From: an uncultured Dorea sp.
Lineage (GTDB): Bacteria; Bacillota; Clostridia; Lachnospirales; Lachnospiraceae
Reading direction: 5' to 3'
DNA length: 64,000 bases
NCBI GenBank assembly: GCA_910584615.1
Contig: CAJUAM010000009.1
Location: 1 to 64,000 of the forward strand
Shown here: positions 24,190-32,918 of the stretch, piece after piece
Layout: each line of letters starts with the position of its first letter
Position numbering within the stretch: the stretch's first letter is position 1
The notes under the pieces: generated by a model
Database searches by the model: none
Told to the model about the DNA's origin: nothing
Seen by the model: the letters and a program-made list of their open reading frames with translations, nothing else
Made by a program: the position numbers and the translations under genes

Positions 24190-25279
24190 CGACCACTTTT
24201 ACACCATTTTCTCCTACGTGACGCGTATTAGCCCGAATTGTGTCCCGACTTTCCACAATACAGTTTTCAACATACGTATTGTCCCCGAGATAGACGTCGT
24301 TCAGAATTATTGAATTCTTAATAACACAATTGTTACCGACAAATGTCTTCTTAAAGAGAATCGAATTTTCTACAGTTCCATTGATGATACTCCCACTTGC
24401 TATGATGCTGTTTTTAACTACTGCCCCCGGATTGTACTTTGCCGGCGGCAAATCGCTGACTTTGGAATAAATCGCCGGTAGCTCTTTGAAAAAATAATTT
24501 CTGACTTCAGGCTTTAGGAAATCCATATTTGTCTGATAGTACGCCTCCACCGTTGAAATGTTGCTCCAGTAATCTTTTATTTTATAACCATATATTTTTT
24601 TCAGATTTTTATATCTGATCAAAATATCGGTCACAAAATCGTGTCTGTCCTCCTCTGCGCAATGCTCAATCAAATCAATAAGAAGTCTTCTTCTGATCAC
24701 ATAAATACCCGTTGAGACTACGCTTGAATTCGCCACCATCGGCTTCTCTTCAAACTCTTCAATGCGCATGGATTCGTTCATTTTAATTGTTCCAAACCTA
24801 CTGGCCTCTTCACAGGATTCCAGTTCTTTATATCCAACCGTAATATCTGCCTTTTTTGCAATATGATACTCCAGCATCTTATTATAGTCCATCTTATAAA
24901 CAGCATCACCGGATGCAATGATCACATACGGTTCATGACATTTCCGCAGAAAATCCAGATTCTGGTAAATGGCATCTGAGGTTCCTCTGTACCAGTTCCC
25001 ATTATCTGCTGTAATCGTAGGAGTAAACACATAAAGTCCGCCATGCTTTCTGCCAAAATCCCACCACTTAGAAGAATTCAGATGTTCATTCAGAGACCGC
25101 GCATTGTACTGTGTCAGCACCGCCACTTTCTGAATATGGGAATTAGACATGTTGCTGAGCGTAAAATCTATTGCTCTGTAGCTTCCTGCCATGGGCATAG
25201 CCGCTACCGCCCTTTTTCTTGTCAGGTCACGCATCTTATGGCTGTTCCCGCCTGCTAATATAAGTCCTACCGCTCTCAT
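24161..25279 (-). CDS. glgD: glucose-1-phosphate adenylyltransferase subunit GlgD
   Basis: This is the second, GlgC-like subunit of ADP-glucose pyrophosphorylase found in Firmicutes. It pairs with GlgC to raise activity in glycogen synthesis. The N-terminal nucleotidyltransferase domain begins LILAGGNSHKMRDLTRKRA, which departs from the GGxGxRL pyrophosphorylase loop of active subunits, as is typical of GlgD. A C-terminal left-handed beta-helix (about 285-360) has hexapeptide-like repeats. Its ATG overlaps the glgC stop by four bases (ATGA), which indicates translational coupling. Confidence 0.95.
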   Translation of the reverse strand: MRAVGLILAGGNSHKMRDLTRKRAVAAMPMAGSYRAIDFTLSNMSNSHIQKVAVLTQYNARSLNEHLNSSKWWDFGRKHGGLYVFTPTITADNGNWYRGTSDAIYQNLDFLRKCHEPYVIIASGDAVYKMDYNKMLEYHIAKKADITVGYKELESCEEASRFGTIKMNESMRIEEFEEKPMVANSSVVSTGIYVIRRRLLIDLIEHCAEEDRHDFVTDILIRYKNLKKIYGYKIKDYWSNISTVEAYYQTNMDFLKPEVRNYFFKELPAIYSKVSDLPPAKYNPGAVVKNSIIASGSIINGTVENSILFKKTFVGNNCVIKNSIILNDVYLGDNTYVENCIVESRDTIRANTRHVGENGVKVVVEKNERYAL

Positions 25280-26550
25280 ATACGCTCACCTGCCTTTATC
25301 AAAGTCTCTCCGCTCTCCAATATGCCATTCGGATAATCATACTTCTCAGTAACACCGCTGACAGCGGTATTTTTCCCAATCTGAACACCATCCGGCACTT
25401 TGGAATTCTCTCCGATCGTCACAAGCCCAAAAGAATAGACTGACGGCTTTAACTTATTCGGGACTTCATTACCTATTCCCAATGTACAGTTACGTCCTAT
25501 TTCTGTGTTCTCCGCTATTATAGCCTTATCGATCACACAGCCATCCCCGATCTTAACATCCTGCATAATGATCGAATCGCGGACAACGGCTCCTTGTCCA
25601 ATCGTTACACCAGCGCCAATCACACAATTGCGCACTTCACCATAAATTTCACAGCCATTGCAGATAATACTTTTCTCAATCATAGAATTCGCAGAAATAT
25701 ACTGCGGCGGCAATATGCCGCTATTCGTATATATCTTCCAAAACTCTTCATACAAATTAAACTCCGGAATGATATCTATCAGCTCCATATTAGCTTCCCA
25801 GTAAGAGCCCAGTGTTCCTACATCTTTCCAGTAGCCGTTATACTCATACGCAAACAGCCTGTTCCCCTTGCCATGACAATAAGGAATAATATGCTTTCCA
25901 AAATCACAGCCATGCACTTCTTTGAGCGCGATAAGCGCTTCTTTCAATACCGGCCAACTGAATATATAGATTCCCATAGAGGCCAGATTACTTTTTGGCT
26001 GCTCCGGCTTTTCCTGAAATTCTAAAATCTTCCCGTCTTCCTCTGTCACAACGATCCCAAACCGGCTCGCTTCCTTCATCGGCACCGGCATAGCAGCAAT
26101 GGTCACATCTGCCTGGTTCTCCTTATGATAATCAAGCATAACCTCATAATCCATCTTATATATATGATCTCCTGAAAGAATCAGCACATAGTCCGGATTA
26201 AAAGTCTCCATATAATCAAGGTTCTGGTAAATCGCATTGGCTGTACCAGTGTACCACTCACTGCTTCCGCTCTTCTCATAAGGCGGAAGGATAGATACTC
26301 CGCCAAAATTGCGGTCTAAATCCCACGGTATCCCGATTCCTATATGTGTATTCAAACGTAAGGGCTGATATTGCGTTAATACCCCAACAGTATCAATTCC
26401 AGAATTAATACAGTTACTAAGAGGGAAATCAATTATACGGTACTTTCCGCCGAAAGCAACTGACGGTTTGGCAACCTTAGCTGTAAGAACTCCGAGCCTG
26501 CTGCCTTGTCCGCCGGCTAACAGCATCGCTATCATCTCTTTTTTTCTCAT
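25276..26550 (-). CDS. glgC: glucose-1-phosphate adenylyltransferase, catalytic subunit
   Basis: The enzyme makes ADP-glucose from glucose 1-phosphate and ATP, the committed step of glycogen synthesis. The active loop LLAGGQGSRLGVLT is intact, and the lysine in KPSVAFGGKYR, the GTANAIYQN block and the LSGDHIYKMDY metal site are present. A beta-helix occupies the C-terminal third. The ATG at 26550 is chosen because AAGGGG precedes it and because the mapped promoter puts transcription start near 26576, downstream of the longer in-frame start. It is the first gene of glgC-glgD. Confidence 0.95.
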   Translation of the reverse strand: MRKKEMIAMLLAGGQGSRLGVLTAKVAKPSVAFGGKYRIIDFPLSNCINSGIDTVGVLTQYQPLRLNTHIGIGIPWDLDRNFGGVSILPPYEKSGSSEWYTGTANAIYQNLDYMETFNPDYVLILSGDHIYKMDYEVMLDYHKENQADVTIAAMPVPMKEASRFGIVVTEEDGKILEFQEKPEQPKSNLASMGIYIFSWPVLKEALIALKEVHGCDFGKHIIPYCHGKGNRLFAYEYNGYWKDVGTLGSYWEANMELIDIIPEFNLYEEFWKIYTNSGILPPQYISANSMIEKSIICNGCEIYGEVRNCVIGAGVTIGQGAVVRDSIIMQDVKIGDGCVIDKAIIAENTEIGRNCTLGIGNEVPNKLKPSVYSFGLVTIGENSKVPDGVQIGKNTAVSGVTEKYDYPNGILESGETLIKAGERI

Positions 26551-26581
26551 ATCATCACCCCTTCTTAGTTGTTTTAATGCC

Positions 26582-26610
26582 ATTATAGCATACTTTTTTG
26601 CCATAGTGAA
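26582..26610 (-). promoter_or_regulatory. promoter of glgC-glgD
   Basis: On the minus strand TTCACT (26610-26605), a 17-base spacer and an extended -10 (TGC-TATAAT, hexamer 26587-26582). Transcription should begin about 25 bases before the glgC ATG. Confidence 0.8.
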
Positions 26611-26725
26611 CGTTTTTTACAATATTTTTATCTTTTCCACTATCTTTTTATGGAAATATGCCAAACAACTTAATCTTGGTTTTTCTTTCATATATGTTTA
26701 TAATAATATATTAAGAGAATATAGT

Positions 26726-26741
26726 ATATGATATATCATAT
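26726..26741. promoter_or_regulatory. 16-bp perfect palindrome upstream of murC
   Basis: ATATGATATATCATAT is fully self-complementary and lies 70 bases before murC in a very AT-rich region between divergent genes. It could be a regulator site, but the low complexity makes chance plausible. Confidence 0.3.
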
Positions 26742-26810
26742 GACATTATTAACATTAAATGTGAATAAATTCTTGGCATACGTGCCATTATATGGAACAG
26801 GAAGGTGTTT

Positions 26811-28190
26811 ATGTATAAAATAAATTTCGAAAAACCGGTACACGTACACTTTATAGGAATCGGCGGTATCAGTATGAGCGGTCTGGCAAAGGTCCTTCTT
26901 AAAGAAGGTTTTACCATTTCCGGCTCTGACAATAAGCGCTCTGCTCTGACAGAGCAGCTTGAAGGTGCAGGAGCCACAATTTTTTACGGTCAGAAGGCTT
27001 CCAATATAATAGAAGGAATTGACGTAGTTGTCTATACTGCGGCAATCCATGCTGATAACGAGGAATATAAAGCCGCTGTAGATAAAGGGCTTTATATGCT
27101 GAAGCGTTCGCAGCTTTTAGGGCAGCTTATGAGAAATTATGATATTCCCATCGCTGTCTCCGGAACCCACGGAAAAACTACCACCACCTCTATGCTGACA
27201 CACATACTTCTTGCTGCCGACACAGACCCAACTATTTCTGTCGGAGGCATTCTGAATGCCATCGGAGGCAACATCCGTGTAGGTAATTCAGAGATATTTG
27301 TAACAGAGGCCTGTGAATATACAAATAGCTTTCTTGAATTTTTCCCGAAAATCAGCATTGTCTTAAATATTGACGAGGATCATCTGGATTTCTTTAAAGA
27401 TCTGGAAGACATCCGCCGTTCTTTCCGCAGATTTGCAGAACTGCTCCCGGCCGATGGCTTCTTAGTCATTAACGGAGACATCGAAAATTTAGACGGCATC
27501 ATCAACGGACTTTCTTGTAAAGTCATTACCTACGGAACCGATACTGCTTTGGATTACAGCGCAGTCAATATCTCACACAATGAACTTGGCAATGCCTCTT
27601 TCGATCTTATCAAAAAAGGAGATTTCATAAAACAGATCACTCTGTCTGTCAACGGCGACCATAATGTGTCCAATGCTCTGGCCGCTCTGGCTGTAGCAGA
27701 TCTGCTTGACATCTCTGTAGAAGAATCAGCAGAAGGGCTCAAAAAGTTCCGCGGTACAAAACGCCGCTTTGAATATAAGGGTGAAGTAAATGGTATTACT
27801 ATCATTGATGACTATGCCCACCATCCCACAGAGATCAGAGCGTCCCTTATGGCAGCAAGACACTACCCACACAGGGAGATATGGTGTATCTTCCAGCCCC
27901 ACACTTACACACGTACAAAAGCTCTTTTCCATGAATTTGTCGATGCTTTGTCTTATACTGACCATATCATCCTTGCCGATATTTATGCAGCAAGAGAAAC
28001 AGATACACTTGGGATTTCTTCAGAAGACATCGCTAAGTCACTATGCGAATCAGGCATGGATGCGTATTACCTTCCCTCCTTTGAAAAAATCGAGGCATTT
28101 TGTTTAGAAAAATGTAAAAAAGGGGACATGTTGATAACTATGGGAGCGGGAGACGTTGTAAATATTGGAGATGCGCTTTTAAAGCAGTAG
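26811..28190 (+). CDS. murC: UDP-N-acetylmuramate--L-alanine ligase
   Basis: The enzyme adds the first amino acid to the peptidoglycan precursor in an ATP-dependent step in the cytoplasm. Family motifs are the N-terminal IGIGGISMSGLA, the P-loop GTHGKTTTT (about 112-120), NIDEDHLDFF, and DYAHHPTEI in the C-terminal domain. Length is normal (459). The ATG at 26811 follows AGGAAGG; an in-frame GTG two codons earlier is weaker. The stop codon directly abuts a DnaA box. Confidence 0.96.
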   Translation: MYKINFEKPVHVHFIGIGGISMSGLAKVLLKEGFTISGSDNKRSALTEQLEGAGATIFYGQKASNIIEGIDVVVYTAAIHADNEEYKAAVDKGLYMLKRSQLLGQLMRNYDIPIAVSGTHGKTTTTSMLTHILLAADTDPTISVGGILNAIGGNIRVGNSEIFVTEACEYTNSFLEFFPKISIVLNIDEDHLDFFKDLEDIRRSFRRFAELLPADGFLVINGDIENLDGIINGLSCKVITYGTDTALDYSAVNISHNELGNASFDLIKKGDFIKQITLSVNGDHNVSNALAALAVADLLDISVEESAEGLKKFRGTKRRFEYKGEVNGITIIDDYAHHPTEIRASLMAARHYPHREIWCIFQPHTYTRTKALFHEFVDALSYTDHIILADIYAARETDTLGISSEDIAKSLCESGMDAYYLPSFEKIEAFCLEKCKKGDMLITMGAGDVVNIGDALLKQ

Positions 28191-28222
28191 TTATCCACAC
28201 TTTCCACAGAATTTTATCCACA
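28191..28222 (+). promoter_or_regulatory. cluster of DnaA boxes
   Basis: Two perfect TTATCCACA boxes (28191-28199 and 28214-28222) flank a 7-of-9 match (CTTTCCACA, 28200-28208), all in the same orientation. They start at the base after the murC stop and lie about 55 bases upstream of the -10 element of the dnaD-dnaI-prs operon. Binding by DnaA is inferred from the motif. Confidence 0.75.
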
Positions 28223-28272
28223 AAAAACCTTGTTTTTGGCTCAAAAACTTCTTTTTTTGTCAGTCCGGTTAA

Positions 28273-28281
28273 TGCTATAAT
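28273..28281 (+). promoter_or_regulatory. extended -10 promoter of dnaD-dnaI-prs
   Basis: TGC-TATAAT is an extended -10. The -35 position is a T run and not recognisable. A small hairpin (GGGGA...TCCCC, about 28296-28310) follows in the leader, before the GGAGGA binding site of dnaD. Confidence 0.65.
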
Positions 28282-28349
28282 AGGTCTTGCACAACGGGGG
28301 AGGACATCCCCTTATAAATATTTATCTGTCTTGGAGGACTGGCAAAACT

Positions 28350-29336
28350 ATGACAAAGTTAACCCTTACAAACCATGTGCAGTCGAACACAACCGTTCTG
28401 GAAAACGAGTTCATCGATGAACACATGGCAAATGCTAATGGGGAGTATGTAAAGGTTTACCTTTTTTTGCTGCGCCATCTGAAAGGGCCGGGCGGTATTC
28501 CGACAATTTCACAGATTGCGGATGCGCTCGACGATACAGAAAAGGATGTAATCCGCGCACTAAATTATTGGAAAAACCAGGGGTTATTAGACTACGAAAT
28601 ACGTACTGAGGCTCCGGCAGCAGTTCCTTCTGCCGAAGTTCCTGCCTCAGACGTATCCGACATCGAACGGTTCCGGTCACGCAAGGAGTTCAGGGAAATA
28701 CTTCATGTAACAGAGCAATATCTGCAAAAGACACTGTCTCATACAGAGATGGACGCCATTACATATTTTTATGAGTCTCTCGGAATGTCTGCAGACTTGA
28801 TTGAATACCTCATCGAATACTGTGTCGAGAATAATCATAAAAGTATCCACTATATTAAAAAAGTGGCGTTATCCTGGCATGAACAGAATATTACCACCGT
28901 GGCTCAGGCAAAGTGCAACACGGTTTTTTACAACAAAAATTATTATACTGTTCTGAATGCTTACGGAATTAAGGGGCGCGCCCCTGCTGCGTCAGAGATT
29001 TCTTTTATAAAGAGGTGGTATGAGGAATACTGCTTTTCTTCCGCAGTGATCATAGAAGCAGTCAACCGCACAATGGATACAATCCATCAGCCGAGTTTTG
29101 ATTATACTGAATCAATCTTAAAGCGCTGGTTTGAAAAGGGCGTCCACGGTCCGGAAGACATAGCTGCTGTTGATTCCGAGTATCTGAAAGCAAAGGAACA
29201 AAAGATGATGAGACGCGAGAACACAAAGACACAAAAAACTGTTGCCGCAGGAAGAAAAGCGAACAATAAATTCAACAATTTTGACAGCCGTTCTTACGAC
29301 ATGGACGATTTAGAGCGGAGACTCCTGCAGCAGTAA
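28350..29336 (+). CDS. DnaD-domain replication initiation protein
   Basis: This is a primosome-type protein of 328 residues. An N-terminal winged-helix region (about 30-95, VKVYLFLLRHL...TISQIADAL...VIRALNYWKNQGLL) precedes two DnaD-like DDBH2 helical domains. The first contains IEYCVENNHKSIHYIKKVALSW. The second ends near FDYTESILKRWFEKGV, the YxxxI-W motif involved in DNA binding. In Firmicutes such proteins help load the replicative helicase at origins and restart sites. The start at 28350 follows GGAGGA. It precedes the helicase loader gene by 26 bases. Confidence 0.9.
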   Translation: MTKLTLTNHVQSNTTVLENEFIDEHMANANGEYVKVYLFLLRHLKGPGGIPTISQIADALDDTEKDVIRALNYWKNQGLLDYEIRTEAPAAVPSAEVPASDVSDIERFRSRKEFREILHVTEQYLQKTLSHTEMDAITYFYESLGMSADLIEYLIEYCVENNHKSIHYIKKVALSWHEQNITTVAQAKCNTVFYNKNYYTVLNAYGIKGRAPAASEISFIKRWYEEYCFSSAVIIEAVNRTMDTIHQPSFDYTESILKRWFEKGVHGPEDIAAVDSEYLKAKEQKMMRRENTKTQKTVAAGRKANNKFNNFDSRSYDMDDLERRLLQQ

Positions 29337-29362
29337 GCAGATGGTAGAAGGAGACTGCTTTT

Positions 29363-30376
29363 ATGGCACTTTCTAATTCGCAGTACGAGCAGTTGATGCG
29401 TACTTACGAACTCAGACAACGCAATAATGAATACAGACTTCAAAAGCGGTATGAGTCTGTCTATGCCCGTATTCCAAAGCTGAAAGAGTTAGATGATGCA
29501 ATTTCTTCTCTGAGTGTTTCTCAAGCGAGACATCTTCTTGAAGGTGATGACTCTGCCCTAAAGCAGTTAAAGGAACAGTTATCCCTTCTGTTTACCAGTA
29601 AAAAGGAGCTTCTTAAGTCTGCGGGTCTGCCCGCAGATCATCTAGAGCTTCACTATACCTGTCCCGATTGTCAGGATACAGGCTATATAGGGACTGATAA
29701 ATGCCACTGTCTTAAAAAGGCAATCGTGGATTTATTATACATGCAGTCTAATCTGCAGGAGATACTTAAACAGGAGAATTTTTCTACCTTCTGTATGGAC
29801 TATTATTCCAGCAATTATATCGATCCGCTCACCGGCAGGTCTTCACAGGAATCTATGCAGACTGCGCTGAGAGTCTGTCATGAATTTGTTGATACCTTTT
29901 CGATGGAATTCTCCAACATCTTATTATATGGTGACACCGGTGTTGGAAAAACTTTTCTTACCCACTGCATCGCAAAGGATTTGATGGATCGGTCTTATTC
30001 TGTCATTTATTTTTCCGCGGTACAACTATTTGACCATTTCGCGAAAAACGCCTTTGGAAAAAAAGAGGAGACAGATAACGATGTTTTTGACCATGTCTAT
30101 GATTGTGACCTTTTAATCATTGATGATTTGGGAACAGAACTTTCCAATTCTTTTACGGTATCACAATTGTTTGTATGTTTAAACGAGAGAATTCTGCGAA
30201 GAAAGTCAACTGTTATCTCTACTAATCTTACACTTGACGACATCAACTCTATCTATTCGGAGCGGATTTTTTCCCGTATCAGCAGTAATTATATGATACT
30301 GCGCCTTACAGGAGATGATATCCGCATCCAGAAGAAATTATTAAATTTGGGAGGTACAAATGATGTTACGCCGTAA
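29363..30376 (+). CDS. helicase loader / DnaC-DnaI-like AAA+ ATPase
   Basis: This ATPase of 337 residues is expected to load DnaB/DnaC helicase together with the DnaD-type protein. An N-terminal helical region leads to a probable zinc-binding cluster CPDCQDTGYIGTDKCHC (about 110-126). The AAA+ core has Walker A GDTGVGKT (190-197), Walker B LLIIDDLG and sensor I STNLT. The C-terminal arginine-finger region is ERIFSRISSNY. AAGGAG lies upstream of the ATG. The prs gene starts inside its last codons (17-base overlap). Confidence 0.92.
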   Translation: MALSNSQYEQLMRTYELRQRNNEYRLQKRYESVYARIPKLKELDDAISSLSVSQARHLLEGDDSALKQLKEQLSLLFTSKKELLKSAGLPADHLELHYTCPDCQDTGYIGTDKCHCLKKAIVDLLYMQSNLQEILKQENFSTFCMDYYSSNYIDPLTGRSSQESMQTALRVCHEFVDTFSMEFSNILLYGDTGVGKTFLTHCIAKDLMDRSYSVIYFSAVQLFDHFAKNAFGKKEETDNDVFDHVYDCDLLIIDDLGTELSNSFTVSQLFVCLNERILRRKSTVISTNLTLDDINSIYSERIFSRISSNYMILRLTGDDIRIQKKLLNLGGTNDVTP

Positions 30377-31547
30377 TGAACGTGTTCTTGAGAACATCCC
30401 CGTAGGCGCCCTTGGAATCATCGCTTTAGATGGCTGCAAGGATATGGGGCAGCATGTTAATGATTACATCGTAAAGTGGCGTCACGAAGACGGACACGCT
30501 TTTAAAGACGATGTGGTATTTAACGGTTACGAAAAGGACACCTATCTTATCGACGCAAAAGTTCCCCGCTTTGGCTCAGGGGAAGCCAAAGGTATTATTG
30601 CTGAATCCGTCCGGGGACGGGATATCTATCTTATGGTAGATGTCTGCAATTACAGTCTTACTTATTCTTTAACAGGCTGTGTAAACCATATGTCTCCAGA
30701 CGACCATTTCCAAAATCTTAAAAGAGTCATTGCCGCAATCGGCGGAAAGGCGCGAAGGCTCAATGTTATCATGCCGTTTCTGTATGAAAGCCGCCAGCAT
30801 AAGAGGAGCAGCCGCGAATCGTTAGACTGCGCGCTGGCACTTCAGGAATTGGTACGTATGGGTGTAGACAACATCATTACCTTTGACGCCCATGATCCGC
30901 GGGTGCAGAATGCTATACCGTTAAGCGGGTTTGAAACAGTCCGCCCGGCTTATCAGTTTGTAAAAGGACTGCTCCGTACACACAAAGACCTTAAGATCGA
31001 CAGCGACCACATGATGGCTATCAGTCCGGATGAAGGCGCAACGGAGCGTGCTGTCTATCTTGCCAATGTTCTGAATCTGGATATGGGTATGTTCTATAAA
31101 AGACGCGACTACACAAAGATTGTCGATGGACGTAATCCTATTGTTGCCCATGAATTTCTCGGTTCTTCCGTAGAAGGCAAAGATGTCATTATTCTGGACG
31201 ATATGATATCTTCCGGAGACAGCATTCTTGATGTGGCGCAGCAGCTAAAGAAACGTAAGGCAAAGCGTATTTTCGCCGCCGCGACTTTCGGACTGTTCAC
31301 CAACGGTCTTGCTAAGTTCGATAAAGCTTACGAAGAAGGACTGATTGACGGCATTCTGACTTCAAACCTGATCTATCAGACACCGGAACTTTTGAAACGG
31401 CCGTATTATATTAATTGTGATATGAGCAAATATATCGCGCTCATGATCGACACATTGAATCATGACGGTTCTATCAGCAGCATATTAAATCCAAGTGAAC
31501 GGATTGTAGACATTGTTGAAAGATACAACAGAGGAGAAGAAGTTTAA
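30360..31547 (+). CDS. ribose-phosphate pyrophosphokinase family protein
   Basis: The family makes PRPP from ribose 5-phosphate and ATP for nucleotide, histidine and tryptophan synthesis. It has 395 residues, against the usual about 315, owing to a longer N-terminal region and insertions. Recognisable parts are IMPFLYESRQHKR (ATP-binding flexible region), DAHDPRVQNAIPL, the KRRDY catalytic loop and the PRPP loop VIILDDMISSGDS (about 277-289). The usual loop is DDMIDTGGT, so SSGDS is a departure. GGAGG six bases before the ATG lies in the end of dnaI, indicating coupling. Confidence 0.85.
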   Translation: MMLRRNERVLENIPVGALGIIALDGCKDMGQHVNDYIVKWRHEDGHAFKDDVVFNGYEKDTYLIDAKVPRFGSGEAKGIIAESVRGRDIYLMVDVCNYSLTYSLTGCVNHMSPDDHFQNLKRVIAAIGGKARRLNVIMPFLYESRQHKRSSRESLDCALALQELVRMGVDNIITFDAHDPRVQNAIPLSGFETVRPAYQFVKGLLRTHKDLKIDSDHMMAISPDEGATERAVYLANVLNLDMGMFYKRRDYTKIVDGRNPIVAHEFLGSSVEGKDVIILDDMISSGDSILDVAQQLKKRKAKRIFAAATFGLFTNGLAKFDKAYEEGLIDGILTSNLIYQTPELLKRPYYINCDMSKYIALMIDTLNHDGSISSILNPSERIVDIVERYNRGEEV

Positions 31548-31567
31548 GGCTTCTTCTCCTTTTATTA
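31532..31567 (+). terminator. terminator of dnaD-dnaI-prs with the stop codon in its loop
   Basis: AGGAGAAGAAG pairs with CTTCTTCTCCT, followed by TTTATT. The prs TAA (31545-31547) lies in the 7-base loop, so the 5' arm is coding sequence. Confidence 0.85.
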
Positions 31568-31609
31568 CATTGAGTCAGACATTAACAGGTAAAATCTGTA
31601 TTTTTTTAC

Positions 31610-31638
31610 TTCCCACTCAAAAAAATCCATGATACAAT
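31610..31638 (+). promoter_or_regulatory. promoter of the CapA-family gene
   Basis: TTCCCA, a 17-base spacer and TACAAT, with TG one base before the -10 (extended -10). Confidence 0.55.
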
Positions 31639-31668
31639 TAAAAAAACTTGATCATATGGGAGGTTCTT

Positions 31669-32754
31669 ATGAAAAAACATTCTGTCAAAAATACACTTTT
31701 GATAATCCTGCTCACTTTATCTCTTTGCGCAGACATCTCTATAACAGCTCTCGCTTCTGAAAACACGTCGAAATCACCGCAATCTGCTGCCAAGAAGGAA
31801 ACGTCTGCTTCTGGACCAACTACTTCTATCACTATCAGCGCGGCAGGCGACTGCACCCTTGGTATAGATTCCCGGTATAATCACAACTTCAACAATTACT
31901 ATAAGAAAAAAGGAAGCAACTATTTTTTCCAAAAAGTGCGGCCTGTTTTTTCACGGGATGATATTACGATCGTCAACTTTGAAGGTACACTTACAAATTC
32001 CGCGAGACGTGCCAGAAAGACTTTCACCTTCAAAGGCCCTAAAAAATATGCTTCTATTTTAAAAAAGGGTTCTGTAGAAGTTGTGAATCTCGCCAATAAT
32101 CATTCTAAGGATTTTGGAACGTCATCCCTTACTGACACTCAGAAAACATTGAAAAAGAATAAGATCGGTTATTGTTACAAATCGACGATCAATTACAAAA
32201 CAGTAAAAGGTGTCAAAACCGCGTTTCTGGGTTTTAACGCACTGGAACAAATCTCAAAAAAACAATTAAAAACTGTAATTAATCAGGCGAAGAAAAATAA
32301 AGCTAAGATTATAATCGTCAGCTTCCACTGGGGTGTAGAACGCAAATATTATCCCAACTCAAAACAAAAATCCTTAGGGCGCTATGCCATTGACTGCGGC
32401 GCATCCCTGGTACTCGGCCATCGCCCCCATGTGCTTCAGGGCATAGAGCAGTACAAAGGACGTTATATTGTCTACAGCCTCGGAAACTTCTGCTTTGGAG
32501 GAAACAGCAATCCAAAAGATAAAGATACTATGATCTTCCAACAGACTTTCTCTGTGAAAAACGGAAAACTCCAGACTAAGAGTGACGCTAAAATAATACC
32601 CTGCTCACTTTCTTCTCATAAAAACACTAATGATTTCCAACCGCGGATATTATCTGGAAGCGAGAAAAAAAGACTCATTAAAAAAATGAACAAACTGAGC
32701 AAAAAACTCAAAGTATCTATCAGTTCAAACGGAAGCCTGAAACGCTCCAAATGA
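31669..32754 (+). CDS. CapA-family metallophosphatase-like exported protein
   Basis: This is a poly-gamma-glutamate synthesis CapA/PgsA-type protein of 361 residues. An N-terminal signal sequence (KKHSVKNTLLIILLTLSLCADISITALA) suggests export or anchoring. The calcineurin-like fold has AAGDCTLGID, NFEGTL, NLANNHSKDFG, SFHWGVER, GHRPHVLQG and YSLGNF, in family order. No other capsule genes lie nearby, so the role may differ from polyglutamate synthesis. The start follows GGGAGG. The C-terminus is rich in lysine. Confidence 0.85.
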   Translation: MKKHSVKNTLLIILLTLSLCADISITALASENTSKSPQSAAKKETSASGPTTSITISAAGDCTLGIDSRYNHNFNNYYKKKGSNYFFQKVRPVFSRDDITIVNFEGTLTNSARRARKTFTFKGPKKYASILKKGSVEVVNLANNHSKDFGTSSLTDTQKTLKKNKIGYCYKSTINYKTVKGVKTAFLGFNALEQISKKQLKTVINQAKKNKAKIIIVSFHWGVERKYYPNSKQKSLGRYAIDCGASLVLGHRPHVLQGIEQYKGRYIVYSLGNFCFGGNSNPKDKDTMIFQQTFSVKNGKLQTKSDAKIIPCSLSSHKNTNDFQPRILSGSEKKRLIKKMNKLSKKLKVSISSNGSLKRSK

Positions 32755-32860
32755 CCATTATAACTTTTTCTTGCTCTTTTATGTAAAATATGATATTCTG
32801 AATTCGTAACAGGATAAGTAAAGCTTATCCAAAAAATATTATTAATTAACCTAACCCTTA

Positions 32861-32904
32861 ACATTCACCGCCATTACATCCGTAATGGCGGTAATGTTTT
32901 TATT
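32861..32904. terminator. terminator between convergent capA-like and YhaN-like genes
   Basis: CCGCCATTAC-ATCC-GTAATGGCGG, extended by ACATT/AATGT, is followed on plus by TTTTTATT. A separate smaller inverted repeat, GGATAAG-TAAAG-CTTATCC, lies at 32813-32831. Confidence 0.85.
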
Positions 32905-32918
32905 CTCATTTTATCCTC

